64,000 bases of DNA. Origin: Olsenella profusa DSM 13989 (GTDB lineage Bacteria > Actinomycetota > Coriobacteriia > Coriobacteriales > Atopobiaceae). Below, piece after piece: positions 47,801 to 56,437 of this stretch (its first letter is position 1; each line of letters begins with the position of its first letter). The translations under genes and the position numbers were made by a program. The notes beneath the pieces were generated by a model. The model was not told the origin of the DNA. It saw nothing but the letters and a program-made list of their open reading frames with translations, and searched no databases. Location of the stretch: assembly GCF_030811115.1 (NCBI RefSeq), contig NZ_JAUSQK010000001.1, positions 868,001-932,000 on the forward strand, read 5' to 3'.

Positions 47801-48402
47801 TGACGGCAAACCTTCTGGGGACGATCTCGACGGTGCTGCTGGTGCTTGCGGTGCTGCTGGTGATCGCCGCCGCGCTCATGTTCTTCGCGTTCGACATCCG
47901 GGCGGTGCGCGACGAGCTCACCGGCAGGACGGCCGAGCGCGCGATCGCCACCATGCGCGCGGAGTCGTGGGCGCTCAGGCGCAGCCGCGAGCGGTCGGCC
48001 CGGGCGCTCACGGCGGATGGGCCCGACGCGCCCGAGGGCGAGGGCAGCGGGAGCCTGCACCTGCGGAAGGTGAGGTCCCAGAGGTCGCAGGACACGTCTG
48101 CGGGGGACGAGGCGGGCACCACGCTGCTCTCGGATGCCGGGACCGGCTCGGACTCCGACGAGACCGACACCACGCTGCTTTCCGCTGACGCGTCGGATGC
48201 GGACGAGACGGGAACCACGCTGCTTGCCAACGGCGACGAGACGAACGCCGACGAGACGGGGGCGACCCTGCTTGCCGATGAGGGAGCGAACGCCGACGAG
48301 GCCGGCACCACGCTCCTTTCCGCCGACGCCCCCGCCTCCGCCGACGAGGCGGGCACCACGCTGCTGCCCGACCAACCTTCGCATGAGGAGGGCGCGCAAT
48401 GA
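47797..48402 (+). CDS. Small membrane protein with six TTLL repeat motifs
   Basis: A 201-residue protein with one N-terminal membrane helix (residues 9-32), a basic stretch (50-70), and an acidic low-complexity tail containing six repeats of the type D/E-x-G-T-T-L-L (GTTLLSDAG, DTTLLSADA, GTTLLANGD, GATLLADEG, GTTLLSADA, GTTLLPDQP). T-T-x-hydrophobic motifs in acidic surroundings are typical targets of bacterial Ser/Thr kinases and FHA binding sites. With the kinase directly upstream and FHA domains in two neighbours, I infer a phospho-docking scaffold. The start overlaps the kinase stop by four bases and its own stop overlaps the next gene. Confidence 0.7.
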   Translation: MMTANLLGTISTVLLVLAVLLVIAAALMFFAFDIRAVRDELTGRTAERAIATMRAESWALRRSRERSARALTADGPDAPEGEGSGSLHLRKVRSQRSQDTSAGDEAGTTLLSDAGTGSDSDETDTTLLSADASDADETGTTLLANGDETNADETGATLLADEGANADEAGTTLLSADAPASADEAGTTLLPDQPSHEEGAQ

Positions 48403-51400
48403 CGCCGAGCCTACCATCCCTGCGCAGAGGGGCACTTGTCGCCCTGCTCGCCCTGGCAGTGTCCGTTGCGGTGCCGGCGCTCCCGGCGCATGCGGATGAG
48501 GTCGACACGCCGGGTGGCAATGCGGATCCCGTCGTCGTGGCGGCGCCGGCGCTGACGGCCCAGGCCACCATCACGAAGGTGGGCTCGCAGGACCCGGCCG
48601 AGCTCTCCACGCTGAGCTATGACGGCGAGACCGTCGCGGTGGCCCAGGGCAACTACGTGGACGTGCGCCTGACCCTATCGGGCGGCGGGGCAGCCGAAGG
48701 TGCCTCCGCCGCGTCGTTCTCCTGGACCTACAAGGATCACGACGCGCAGTTCAAGGGCACCGACACGCTGACGGCCGATGTGGAGGACCGGGGCAACGGC
48801 ATCTACCGCATCACGTTTGCGGAGGGCGTGGTCGTCGACCTTGCGAGCATCTCCCTCAAGGCGGGTGACACGCCCATCCCAGTCACCATCGCCTTTGCCG
48901 ACGGCCTTCCCGCGCCGGTGCCGAATGCCATAGCCACCACGCCCGCCAACCCCGCCTCGAAGCCGAGCGTGCAGTTGTCAGGGAATGAGTGGCAGAACGG
49001 TTCCAAGCTCGGCGACATCTCGTTCACCATGACGTCGACGGATCCGCTCTTCAGGCTCTTCCTCTTGGCGGGGGACACGAGCCGTGCGGAGTATCCCACG
49101 CCGAGCGTGAAGGCGCCGGACGCGCCGGACGGCACGGAGCTGACGAATCACGGTGAGCCGACGTATGATAAGAATACCGGCACCTGGTCCGTCTCGTGGA
49201 CGCTCGCTCCTCCAAACGGTGCGTCCGATGCGGCTCCCGAGGGCAAATACCAGGTGAGCGTCGACCCAGGCTCCTACTACGGGGCGCAGGGGGCCCACAA
49301 CCTGGGCCTTGTGGTGGACCACACGCCACCCGACATTGCGCCGGCGGACGGCTGGAGCCTCCCCGCCGCACAGGGAAACCTGGTTCGCGTCGACAATGGG
49401 TACGAGGTGCGCCTCAAGGTGACCGATACAGGTGACGCTCCCTCGGGCGTCGTTGCGTCCACTGTGAAGATGACGGTCAAGCGAACTGATGACAACAGCG
49501 AGTACAAGCCTGGGGTGCGAGTAGATCACGACGTGTACGTGTTTACCTTCTCGGACACGGGTGTGTACGACATCCTGAAGGCCGAGGTGTCCGCTTATGA
49601 CCGTGCAGGCAATCCAGCGACTCCGGTGCATCTGGGCGACCTCCTCAAGAATCAGCCGAACCCACCATCTGATGGTCTACAGCTGCTGGTAATGAGCGAG
49701 GACTACCATCCAAGTGATGGTGAATCGCTCACGATACGTGATGCGAGTGGTGCTGACACGAACTATCATCGCGGCAATGTGACGGCGACGGCGAAGGTAC
49801 ATGCGCCCTTTGCCCACTATGCAAACATATCCGAGCTGCACGGCACGCTCATGGCTACGGTTGTCTATGCGGATGGTACTCGGAAAGACAATGTGGCGTT
49901 GCAAGAGGATGTGACGCTGAAGCCGTCGAAATCGGATAACCGGTGGTTTGACTTCGACACTGCTCTCACTCTTGAAGAGGGCCACTACACCAACGTCCGG
50001 CTCGAGTACAAGGATGGGTTCTTCAACACAACGCGTACGCTGCGCGCAGACGACTTCTATGTGGACCGCACCGCGCCGACCGTGGGCAACGTGCAGGTCA
50101 GCCCCCAGCCTACCGTGATGTGGGGTCATGCCTTCACGCCGGGCGCGACCACCATCCACATGGAGGCCACGGACGCCGTCTCGGGCGTCGACTGGGACAG
50201 CCTTGCGCTGACGGCGTCCGACGGCACCCCCATCGAGGGTGTGCAGGTGGAGCGTGACGCGGGAGGCTCCGGCTTCACCATCACGCTGGCAAGCGACGGT
50301 CAGACCCTCGACCTCACCTCCACGCGCCTGCATCTGAGGGACCTGGCGGGCAACCCCCTCGTGGACCCCGACGACCCGAACACCGAGGGCCTGCTGCTCT
50401 CGGGGCTCATGACGGGCGACGGCAAGCCCCTCGCCAAGGACACCACGGACATCGTGGTGGACACCACGGCACCTGTGGTCTCCGTCTTGTATGACAACAA
50501 CGACGCCCGTGGGAGCTACTACAACAAGGCGCGCACGGTCACCATCACGGTCGTGGAGGGGAGCTTCTCCTACATCCGCGACAATGACGCGGAGCGCGCG
50601 ATCGCCACCATCGGCGTGGACGGCACCACGCACGACGTGACGGCCAGGCAGTTCGAGAACCCCTCGGGCGACGGCGTCACCTGGGTGTACACGGAGGAGC
50701 TCTCGCAGGACGGCGACTGGACGGTGGACGTCTCGCTCACCGACCCCGTGGGCTACGCCTCCAACGAGGTGCACGACGCCTTCACCATCGACACCCTCGC
50801 CCCCATGATCACGGTGGAGTTCGACAACAACGACGCCCGCAGCGGCATGTACTTCAACCGTCCGCGCACGGCCACGGTCACGGTGCGCGAGCGCAACTTC
50901 GACCCCTCGCTCATGGGCGTCTCCGCCTCGGCCAAGGACGCCTCCGGCAACGCCGCGGACGCCCCGGAGGCCAGCGGCTGGAGCGCCACGGGCGAGGAGG
51001 ACACCTGGTCGTGCACGGTTCACTTTGGGGGCGAGCTCCACTACGGCCTGTCCGTCTCGGCGGCGGACCCCGCGGGCAACCAGGCGGAGGCCTACGAGGT
51101 GCCAGAGTTCGTGATCGACATGACGCCGCCCCAGGCCTCCATCGAGCACGTCGAGAACAAGACCGCCTATGCCGGCGAGATCGCCCCATCCCTGAGCATG
51201 AGCGACACCAACCTCTCCATCGGGAACTCCAAGTACAGCCTCACGGGTGCCCACTCCGGCAAGGTGGACTACATGCGCGGCATGGAGACCTCCTACTCCG
51301 ACACCAGCGAGTCGGTGACCTATGCGGACTTCGAGCACAAGGTCGAGCGGGACGACGTCTACACGCTCGCCGTCCACGCGGAGGACCTCGCGGGCAACGC

Positions 51401-52241
51401 CTCGGACGTGACGCGCGTGTTCTCGGTCAACCGCTACGGCTCCAACTACCTCTACTCCGATGCCACGGCGGGCATCCTGGGCGCGTACCTCAGGATTCCC
51501 CAGGATGTGGTGATCACCGAGATCAACGTGTCGGGCCTCGACGACGATGGGACGCACGTGGAGCTGGCGCACGACAGCGAGGTCACGGACCTCATGGAGG
51601 GCGCATCCTACACCACCGAGACGGCGGATGACAGCGGCTGGAGCAAGACCACCTACACCATCCCCGCCTCCAACTTCTCGCAGGACGGCTACTACCGCGT
51701 GATGATGACGTCGCATGACAAGGCCGGCAACCTGGCCCAGAACACCATGGGCAACAAGGACGCCACCCGCGAGCATGCGGCCGAGGTCAACTTCGCGGTG
51801 GACACCACGGCACCAACCGTGGGCTTTGCCGGCGCCAAGACCGGGGGCGTCTACTTTGGGGCCAGCCACGACGCGCTCCCCCTGGCGGGCGACAACCTGG
51901 CGCTCGACCGCGTGACGCTGCAGGTGGACGATGGCGAGCCCGAGGAGCTCTCGCCCGACGAGTTCGCCGGGGGACCCGCCTCGCTCCCGATCCCCGCCGA
52001 CGCGAAGCTCCACACCCTCACGATCGCGGCCTACGACAAGGCGGGCAACGTGCACTCCACCACCCTCGGCTCCGTTGCCGTCGCGCCCAACTGGGTGGAG
52101 TACCTCAAGGCGAACCCCAACCTGCTGTTCGCGTTCGTCGCGTTCGTCGTCATGGCCCTGGGCCTTGCGGCCATGGGCATCGTGCTGGGTGTGAGGCATC
52201 ACCGGGCCACGGAGGGGCTGCGCAACCCCTTTGGCCACTAA
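48399..52241 (+). CDS. Large surface protein with Ig-like repeats and C-terminal membrane anchor
   Basis: A 1,280-residue exported protein: signal peptide 1-31 (ALLALAVSVAVPALPAHA), an extracellular body with repeated 'D-T-T-A-P' and 'VTITV' Ig-like strands (about residues 680-730, 790-830, 910-950, 1100-1130), and a C-terminal membrane helix (about 1242-1264) with a short basic tail. No LPxTG motif is seen. The stretch about 49,450-50,050 is less GC-rich than the flanks. ATGA overlap with the TTLL gene indicates co-translation. It may be the extracytoplasmic part of the secretion system or an adhesin; I do not recognise an enzyme. Confidence 0.8.
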   Translation: MTPSLPSLRRGALVALLALAVSVAVPALPAHADEVDTPGGNADPVVVAAPALTAQATITKVGSQDPAELSTLSYDGETVAVAQGNYVDVRLTLSGGGAAEGASAASFSWTYKDHDAQFKGTDTLTADVEDRGNGIYRITFAEGVVVDLASISLKAGDTPIPVTIAFADGLPAPVPNAIATTPANPASKPSVQLSGNEWQNGSKLGDISFTMTSTDPLFRLFLLAGDTSRAEYPTPSVKAPDAPDGTELTNHGEPTYDKNTGTWSVSWTLAPPNGASDAAPEGKYQVSVDPGSYYGAQGAHNLGLVVDHTPPDIAPADGWSLPAAQGNLVRVDNGYEVRLKVTDTGDAPSGVVASTVKMTVKRTDDNSEYKPGVRVDHDVYVFTFSDTGVYDILKAEVSAYDRAGNPATPVHLGDLLKNQPNPPSDGLQLLVMSEDYHPSDGESLTIRDASGADTNYHRGNVTATAKVHAPFAHYANISELHGTLMATVVYADGTRKDNVALQEDVTLKPSKSDNRWFDFDTALTLEEGHYTNVRLEYKDGFFNTTRTLRADDFYVDRTAPTVGNVQVSPQPTVMWGHAFTPGATTIHMEATDAVSGVDWDSLALTASDGTPIEGVQVERDAGGSGFTITLASDGQTLDLTSTRLHLRDLAGNPLVDPDDPNTEGLLLSGLMTGDGKPLAKDTTDIVVDTTAPVVSVLYDNNDARGSYYNKARTVTITVVEGSFSYIRDNDAERAIATIGVDGTTHDVTARQFENPSGDGVTWVYTEELSQDGDWTVDVSLTDPVGYASNEVHDAFTIDTLAPMITVEFDNNDARSGMYFNRPRTATVTVRERNFDPSLMGVSASAKDASGNAADAPEASGWSATGEEDTWSCTVHFGGELHYGLSVSAADPAGNQAEAYEVPEFVIDMTPPQASIEHVENKTAYAGEIAPSLSMSDTNLSIGNSKYSLTGAHSGKVDYMRGMETSYSDTSESVTYADFEHKVERDDVYTLAVHAEDLAGNASDVTRVFSVNRYGSNYLYSDATAGILGAYLRIPQDVVITEINVSGLDDDGTHVELAHDSEVTDLMEGASYTTETADDSGWSKTTYTIPASNFSQDGYYRVMMTSHDKAGNLAQNTMGNKDATREHAAEVNFAVDTTAPTVGFAGAKTGGVYFGASHDALPLAGDNLALDRVTLQVDDGEPEELSPDEFAGGPASLPIPADAKLHTLTIAAYDKAGNVHSTTLGSVAVAPNWVEYLKANPNLLFAFVAFVVMALGLAAMGIVLGVRHHRATEGLRNPFGH

Positions 52242-52319
52242 ACTTGGTCGTCCCCCGCGCGAGCGGGTGTCGATATACCGTCAAGCGTGCCTGCGGGCAC
52301 ACGAGAGAAAGGAACGGCA

Positions 52320-52613
52320 ATGGCAGGACAGATTAGGATCACGCCAGATCAGATGCGCGACCGTGCGACCCAGTATCGCACCGAGGCCAGCAACGTGGGC
52401 GATGTGATCCAGCACATGGACTCGCTCCTGCAGGCCCTGCAGGAGGAGTGGGAAGGCAGCGCCGCCCAGGCTTACTCCAGCCGCTTCCAGGAGCTGCGTC
52501 CCGGCTTCGTGAAGGCCCAGGACCTCATCACGGAGATCGCGCAGTCGCTCGACGCGACCGCGCAGTCGCTGGAGGAGACCGACTCCAACATCGCCGCGCA
52601 GTTCCGCGGCTAG
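52320..52613 (+). CDS. WXG100-family protein (EsxA-like)
   Basis: A 97-residue protein with the classic helix-W-x-G-helix hairpin: ITPDQMRDRATQYRTEA, LQEEWEGSAAQAYSSRF (W-E-G at the turn), and VKAQDLITEIAQSLDATAQSL. WXG100 proteins are exported as dimers by T7SS and are the hallmark substrates. It sits alone within the operon, flanked downstream by a perfect hairpin. The start ATG 52320 has AAAGGAAC upstream; the earlier in-frame codons are ignored. C-terminal residues ETDSNI resemble but do not clearly form the Y-x-x-x-D/E signal. Confidence 0.92.
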   Translation: MAGQIRITPDQMRDRATQYRTEASNVGDVIQHMDSLLQALQEEWEGSAAQAYSSRFQELRPGFVKAQDLITEIAQSLDATAQSLEETDSNIAAQFRG

Positions 52614-52645
52614 GTTCAGACCGGGGTCTGGATAGCGTGATCCCG

Positions 52646-52674
52646 GTGCCGGGGGCGGCGCCCGCCCCCGGCAC
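52646..52674 (+). terminator. Perfect 13-bp hairpin after the WXG100 gene
   Basis: GTGCCGGGGGCGG and its exact complement around a 3-base loop, 33 bases after the WXG100 stop. There is no T-tract, so it may protect the upstream message or partially terminate, giving more WXG100 than downstream products. Confidence 0.65.
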
Positions 52675-52710
52675 GTCGCACGTCGCTTCACAGCGAGGAA
52701 GGTTTGCCCC

Positions 52711-53154
52711 ATGTCGACACTTGCAGAGCTTGAGGCACGTGAGGCAGCTTGCAGGGACGAGATCGACCGTCTCACGAAGCGGCTCGAAGACCTCTATGAG
52801 GGGCGGGAGGACGTCTCGGTCCTCTCCCGCCGGTTCCAGGAGGAGATGCAGCGCAGGTACCGGGTTGCCAGCAGCGCGGCCAGCCTCTCGGGCCTCCGGA
52901 TGGGAGCGCGCTACGCGGAGATGGCCACCGGCCTGCTCACGCACGAGCTTGGGCCCGCAGGGGATGACGCGCTTGCCAGCCTGGACGACAAGATCGCACG
53001 TCAGGCAGACCGCACGGAGGAGGATCTGCGGCGAGCGCGCGCCCTTCTGAGGGGCATTCGGGCGGACATGGAGCAGGAGCGGCTGCGGCTGCGTCGCGAG
53101 GAGGCCGAGCGGCGAGCCCAAGAGGTCCGTACGCAGGGCACGTCGCTGTGGTGA
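52711..53154 (+). CDS. Module B small coiled-coil protein 1 (T7SS-associated)
   Basis: 147 residues, the same length as its module A counterpart. Begins MSTLAELEAREAACRDEIDRL and is helical throughout, with coiled-coil heptads and a charged C-terminus (RLRRREEAERRAQ-like). Shares REA(A/S)C and a central GAR(Y/T)A-type segment with module A. Probably a partner protein for export of the lipase at 54776. GTAAGGTTTGCCCC-type spacing is weak; the ATG at 52711 is the first in the conserved region. Confidence 0.75.
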   Translation: MSTLAELEAREAACRDEIDRLTKRLEDLYEGREDVSVLSRRFQEEMQRRYRVASSAASLSGLRMGARYAEMATGLLTHELGPAGDDALASLDDKIARQADRTEEDLRRARALLRGIRADMEQERLRLRREEAERRAQEVRTQGTSLW

Positions 53155-53167
53155 GAGGATGATGACC

Positions 53168-53446
53168 GTGGGATTTCAGGTGTATGACCAAGAGCTTGCG
53201 GATGTGGTGTCCAGCCTCACGAAGCGTGCTCACACCCTGTGCGAGGCGGCGGAGACGTACATCGAGACGTTGGACATCCTCGTGGCGACGGGCATCCAGT
53301 CCGCAAACTTCTCGGATGCCATCGCGGATGTGCCTCCACAGGTCATTGCCGCGGTCGCCTCCATGAAGGAGGCGCTGGGCGGCTTGCCCTCGCAGGTGAA
53401 CTCGTTCATAGAGGGCCTCGATGCGGCCGATGCCGACTTCGACTGA
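53168..53446 (+). CDS. Module B small helical protein 2 (T7SS-associated)
   Basis: 92 residues from GTG 53168, exactly the length of the module A homologue, which fixes the start despite earlier ATGs at 53159 and 53162. The segment LVATGIQSANFSDAI and acidic end AADADFD align with module A. Two helices, WXG100-like in size, without W-x-G. GAGAGG lies 9 bases upstream of the GTG. Probable T7 partner protein. Confidence 0.75.
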   Translation: MGFQVYDQELADVVSSLTKRAHTLCEAAETYIETLDILVATGIQSANFSDAIADVPPQVIAAVASMKEALGGLPSQVNSFIEGLDAADADFD

Positions 53447-53457
53447 GGAGGGCAGAC

Positions 53458-53835
53458 ATGGCAGCCAGCGGACAGATTACCGTCACCTACCAGAACGTGG
53501 ATGAGGTCATTGCCAGGCTTGCGATCCTCGAGAGCGACTGCAAGCAGGGGACGGGCGTGCCGGAGGTCTCGAGCACGGGCGAGGGTGCGGCCGCGCTTGT
53601 GGCGCTCGGCGGCAGCCTCGATGCCTGTGCCAAGGCGCTGGGCAGCGTCATCTCCCGCACGCGCTCGAGGCTCCAGGAGGCCAAGGCCGACTACCAGGAT
53701 GCCGACTTCGCTGCGGCAAGCCGGATGGAGGCAATCGCACGCGGGCAGGATCCCGACGCCCCTTCGAACGTGCCCAAACCGGAGGATGCGATATCGCCTC
53801 GCATACGGGAAGGTGGGGCCAATGGGAACCAGTAG
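53458..53835 (+). CDS. Module B small protein 3 (T7SS-associated, WXG-like)
   Basis: 125 residues, aligning along most of its length with the 126-residue module A protein: VDEVIARLAILES, then the YQDADFAAASRM motif. The Y-x-D-x-D form is close to the Y-x-x-x-D/E secretion signal of T7 substrates. GAGGAGGGC precedes ATG 53458. Its stop overlaps the lipoprotein start by 14 bases. Confidence 0.73.
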   Translation: MAASGQITVTYQNVDEVIARLAILESDCKQGTGVPEVSSTGEGAAALVALGGSLDACAKALGSVISRTRSRLQEAKADYQDADFAAASRMEAIARGQDPDAPSNVPKPEDAISPRIREGGANGNQ

Positions 53836-54712
53836 GGGACGCATGGGCAGGGCCGCCGCGGCCTGCCTGGTGGCGGCGGCGTGCGCGGCCGGGACGACGG
53901 CGTGCTCGAGCCCCGAGCAGGGTAACCCGGCCGAGCAGCCCACACGTGTCGCGGACCTCAGGCCCGACCTCTCGAGCGACGAGGTCACGGATCGCGACCT
54001 CGCCATGGCGGAACAGCTCGGGGCGCCCGACGACATCATCTCGTCCCTCAAGGAGGGGACGTGGCCCTCGTCCATCTCGCGGAAGAACGTCCGCTATGCC
54101 GAGGCGGCGGAGGACTACCTCCGCCTGCGCTATGGCACCTCCTTCGCGGCCTACGATTGCTTCATCTCCACCTGGATCATCCAGGACTACAACGTCATCA
54201 ACCTCCGGGCGACGGAGGGGGAGCACGAGGGGGAGAGCTGCCGCGTGGAGATCTGGGACGCGGATGACCCCCGCTGGCGGGACGACTGGCTGCCCAGGAT
54301 CGTCGGGCCGGAATGGGAGTCCATGGTCGCCGCTGCCGCCCAGCCCGTCCTGGAGGGGCTACCCGAGGGGACGTGGACGAGCTCGGTGCACATCTCGACG
54401 GCGACGACGGTATCGTCTCGAGTCGAGGGGACGACGGTTGCCGAGGTGGGCAATGGGGTGTACGGGTCCATCTCCGTCTCGGTCGTAGAGTCCTGCCCGT
54501 TGAGTGACGAGCAGCTTGAGCAGCTCCTGAACGACTTGACTTCCGTTGAGGAGGAAACGGGACTTAACGTGGGCATCTACGTTGATCGGGTGGTGAACCC
54601 ACCCGAGGGCCAGGCGTTTGACGAGGCGTACGTCTCTGGTCTCTCTGGGGAGGGAGGCTTCCTTTGGTCTCGGCATAAGGAAGTGAACAAGAATGAGCAT
54701 CCCTATCCATAG
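53822..54712 (+). CDS. Module B lipoprotein, candidate immunity protein
   Basis: 296 residues with a signal peptide (AAAACLVAAACAAGTTACSS), probable lipid-bearing cysteine in TTAC, and a soluble extracytoplasmic body. It shares a nearly identical block (EQLGAPDDIISSLKEGTWPS, then NVRYAEA) with the module A lipoprotein but differs elsewhere, as expected if each partner protects against its own lipase. ATG 53822 has AAGGTGGGG upstream. The immunity role is inferred from the gene order. Confidence 0.72.
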   Translation: MGTSRGRMGRAAAACLVAAACAAGTTACSSPEQGNPAEQPTRVADLRPDLSSDEVTDRDLAMAEQLGAPDDIISSLKEGTWPSSISRKNVRYAEAAEDYLRLRYGTSFAAYDCFISTWIIQDYNVINLRATEGEHEGESCRVEIWDADDPRWRDDWLPRIVGPEWESMVAAAAQPVLEGLPEGTWTSSVHISTATTVSSRVEGTTVAEVGNGVYGSISVSVVESCPLSDEQLEQLLNDLTSVEEETGLNVGIYVDRVVNPPEGQAFDEAYVSGLSGEGGFLWSRHKEVNKNEHPYP

Positions 54713-54775
54713 GGGCATCCGTGTCCGCTTGGACGACTTGCATGTGCCAGGAATTGATTGGGGGAAGTGAGAAGC

Positions 54776-56437
54776 ATGTCGCTGCGTCCAGATGAGCTTG
54801 CCCAGCTCAGTACCCTGATATACCAGTCTGAGTTCCAGAATGCATGCGCACGTGCGCTCGATGGGGCCGGCAATAGACCGGTGACCCTTGGCGACGTCGT
54901 CGCGTCCATGCCTGCGGACGGTGGGGACGAGTGGACGACCCCTGACGGCTACGATGCCCTGAGGCAGGCCGTCTCCTCTGACTCGCGTCTGTCCGACCTC
55001 ACGGTGTGCGACTTCACGTCGCCCGGTGTTCCCGTGGAAGGCAGGACCACGCAGACGAGCCACTGCATGGCCCTCACCGATGGCGACGGGACGCTCTACG
55101 TGGTCTATAGGGGTACGGATGGCGAGCACGGGGAGTGGCGCGACGACTTCGAGGGCCTCAACGAGGCGGACACGGATTCCCAGCGACGTGCCGAGGCCTA
55201 CCTTGACGAGATGCTGGCGCTGTATGGTGGCCAGCATGTCGTTGTGACGGGACATTCCAAGGGCGGCAACAAGGCGCAGTACGTTACCGTGGTGGACGGC
55301 CGCGTGGACGAGTGCTACTCCTTTGACGGCCAGGGCTTTGGCAACCCGTTCCTCAGGAAGTACGAGGAGCGCATCGCTGCCGTACGGGGCAGGATCCATG
55401 CCTACAACCAGGAGGGCGACTATGTGAGTGCCCTCATGGCGCCCATTGCTGGGGACACGCACTACACCAACGGCGGCTCCCAGGCCCAGGGCATCACGGG
55501 ACTCCTCCAGACGCTGCTGCGCGGGGACGGCAACTTCCAGCTATCCAACCATGCGCCCCTCAACCTCTTCTCCTCGGACACAGACCTGTCGCTCGACCTC
55601 ACGGGCACGCGGACCGACTACTCCCGCACCATCAACGACTTCACGACATGGGTGTCCGAGAACGTCCCTGCCGACATGCAGGCCCTGGTCATCGAGTTCC
55701 TGAGCGACTGCGCCGAGGGCAGGCAGTCCGAGGCGCTGGACGATCCCGAGAAGGTTGCCGCGCTCATGGCGGTCCTCACGAGGTACCCAGGAACGCAGCG
55801 CCTGCTTGAGCAGCTGGCTGGAACCGACGGCGCCAATGACGGGGCGCTTGCCTCGAGCGGCGTCGGCACGGGCGTCAACGCCGCTGCCGCCGTGCTGGTT
55901 CGACTGGGATGCGACTCTGGCATCATCGCGACAATTGTGTCTGCCAGCAATGGTGCGGGCGCGTCGCCGGCGGGCGCCACGGGTGGCGGCGGGGAGTGGG
56001 CCCGCGCGTACGCCTCGGCCTACGCAACGGACTGCGCGAGGATAGATGCCCACGTTGCCGCGGGGGAGCAGGCGACCACCATCCAGGTGAGGCAGTCGCT
56101 CGTGCGCGACTGGAGCGACGAGTACAAGGAGAAGCTGCTCTCCATCGTCCAGGAGGTCGATGAGGAGGAGGTCTGGGACCCAACCCACTGGGACGTCTGG
56201 TACCGGATCGAGTCGCTGGGCGGTGGCCTCACAGCGGAGAACTGCCAGAGCGACATCGACGGCTACCTTCGCAAGCAGATCGACATGAACGGCGTGAACG
56301 CCCAGAAGATCGAGGAGGCGTTCCAGAAGGCCGCGGAGCTGGATGGTACCATGGGGACGAACGCATCTGCCATCGCCGAGGACCTGGATGGTGCCACCGA
56401 GGCGCTTGGCCAGATCCTCGGGGAAGGAGCCCAGTGA
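54776..56437 (+). CDS. Module B secreted-type alpha/beta hydrolase (lipase-like effector)
   Basis: 553 residues, the paralogue of the module A hydrolase. Nucleophile elbow VVTGHSKGGNKA with Ser161; also YRGTDG, ECYSFDGQGFG, IHAYNQEGDYVSAL and SNHAPLNLF. Residues about 380-415 hold an Ala/Gly-rich insert absent from module A. The C-terminal domain (about 425-553) keeps VRDWSDE, WDPTHWDVWYRIE and YLRKQIDMNGV. No signal peptide. ATG 54776 (MSLRPDELAQL) matches the A start MSLSPDELAQL. Its stop overlaps the EssC GTG, coupling effector and ATPase translation. Confidence 0.82.
   Translation: MSLRPDELAQLSTLIYQSEFQNACARALDGAGNRPVTLGDVVASMPADGGDEWTTPDGYDALRQAVSSDSRLSDLTVCDFTSPGVPVEGRTTQTSHCMALTDGDGTLYVVYRGTDGEHGEWRDDFEGLNEADTDSQRRAEAYLDEMLALYGGQHVVVTGHSKGGNKAQYVTVVDGRVDECYSFDGQGFGNPFLRKYEERIAAVRGRIHAYNQEGDYVSALMAPIAGDTHYTNGGSQAQGITGLLQTLLRGDGNFQLSNHAPLNLFSSDTDLSLDLTGTRTDYSRTINDFTTWVSENVPADMQALVIEFLSDCAEGRQSEALDDPEKVAALMAVLTRYPGTQRLLEQLAGTDGANDGALASSGVGTGVNAAAAVLVRLGCDSGIIATIVSASNGAGASPAGATGGGGEWARAYASAYATDCARIDAHVAAGEQATTIQVRQSLVRDWSDEYKEKLLSIVQEVDEEEVWDPTHWDVWYRIESLGGGLTAENCQSDIDGYLRKQIDMNGVNAQKIEEAFQKAAELDGTMGTNASAIAEDLDGATEALGQILGEGAQ

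Noticed and set aside
49677-52238. 853-residue minus-strand open frame opposite the surface protein
   Set aside because: Antisense shadow of a high-GC gene; composition is His/Arg/Gly-rich with no domain, whereas the plus-strand frame has a signal peptide, repeats and membrane anchor.
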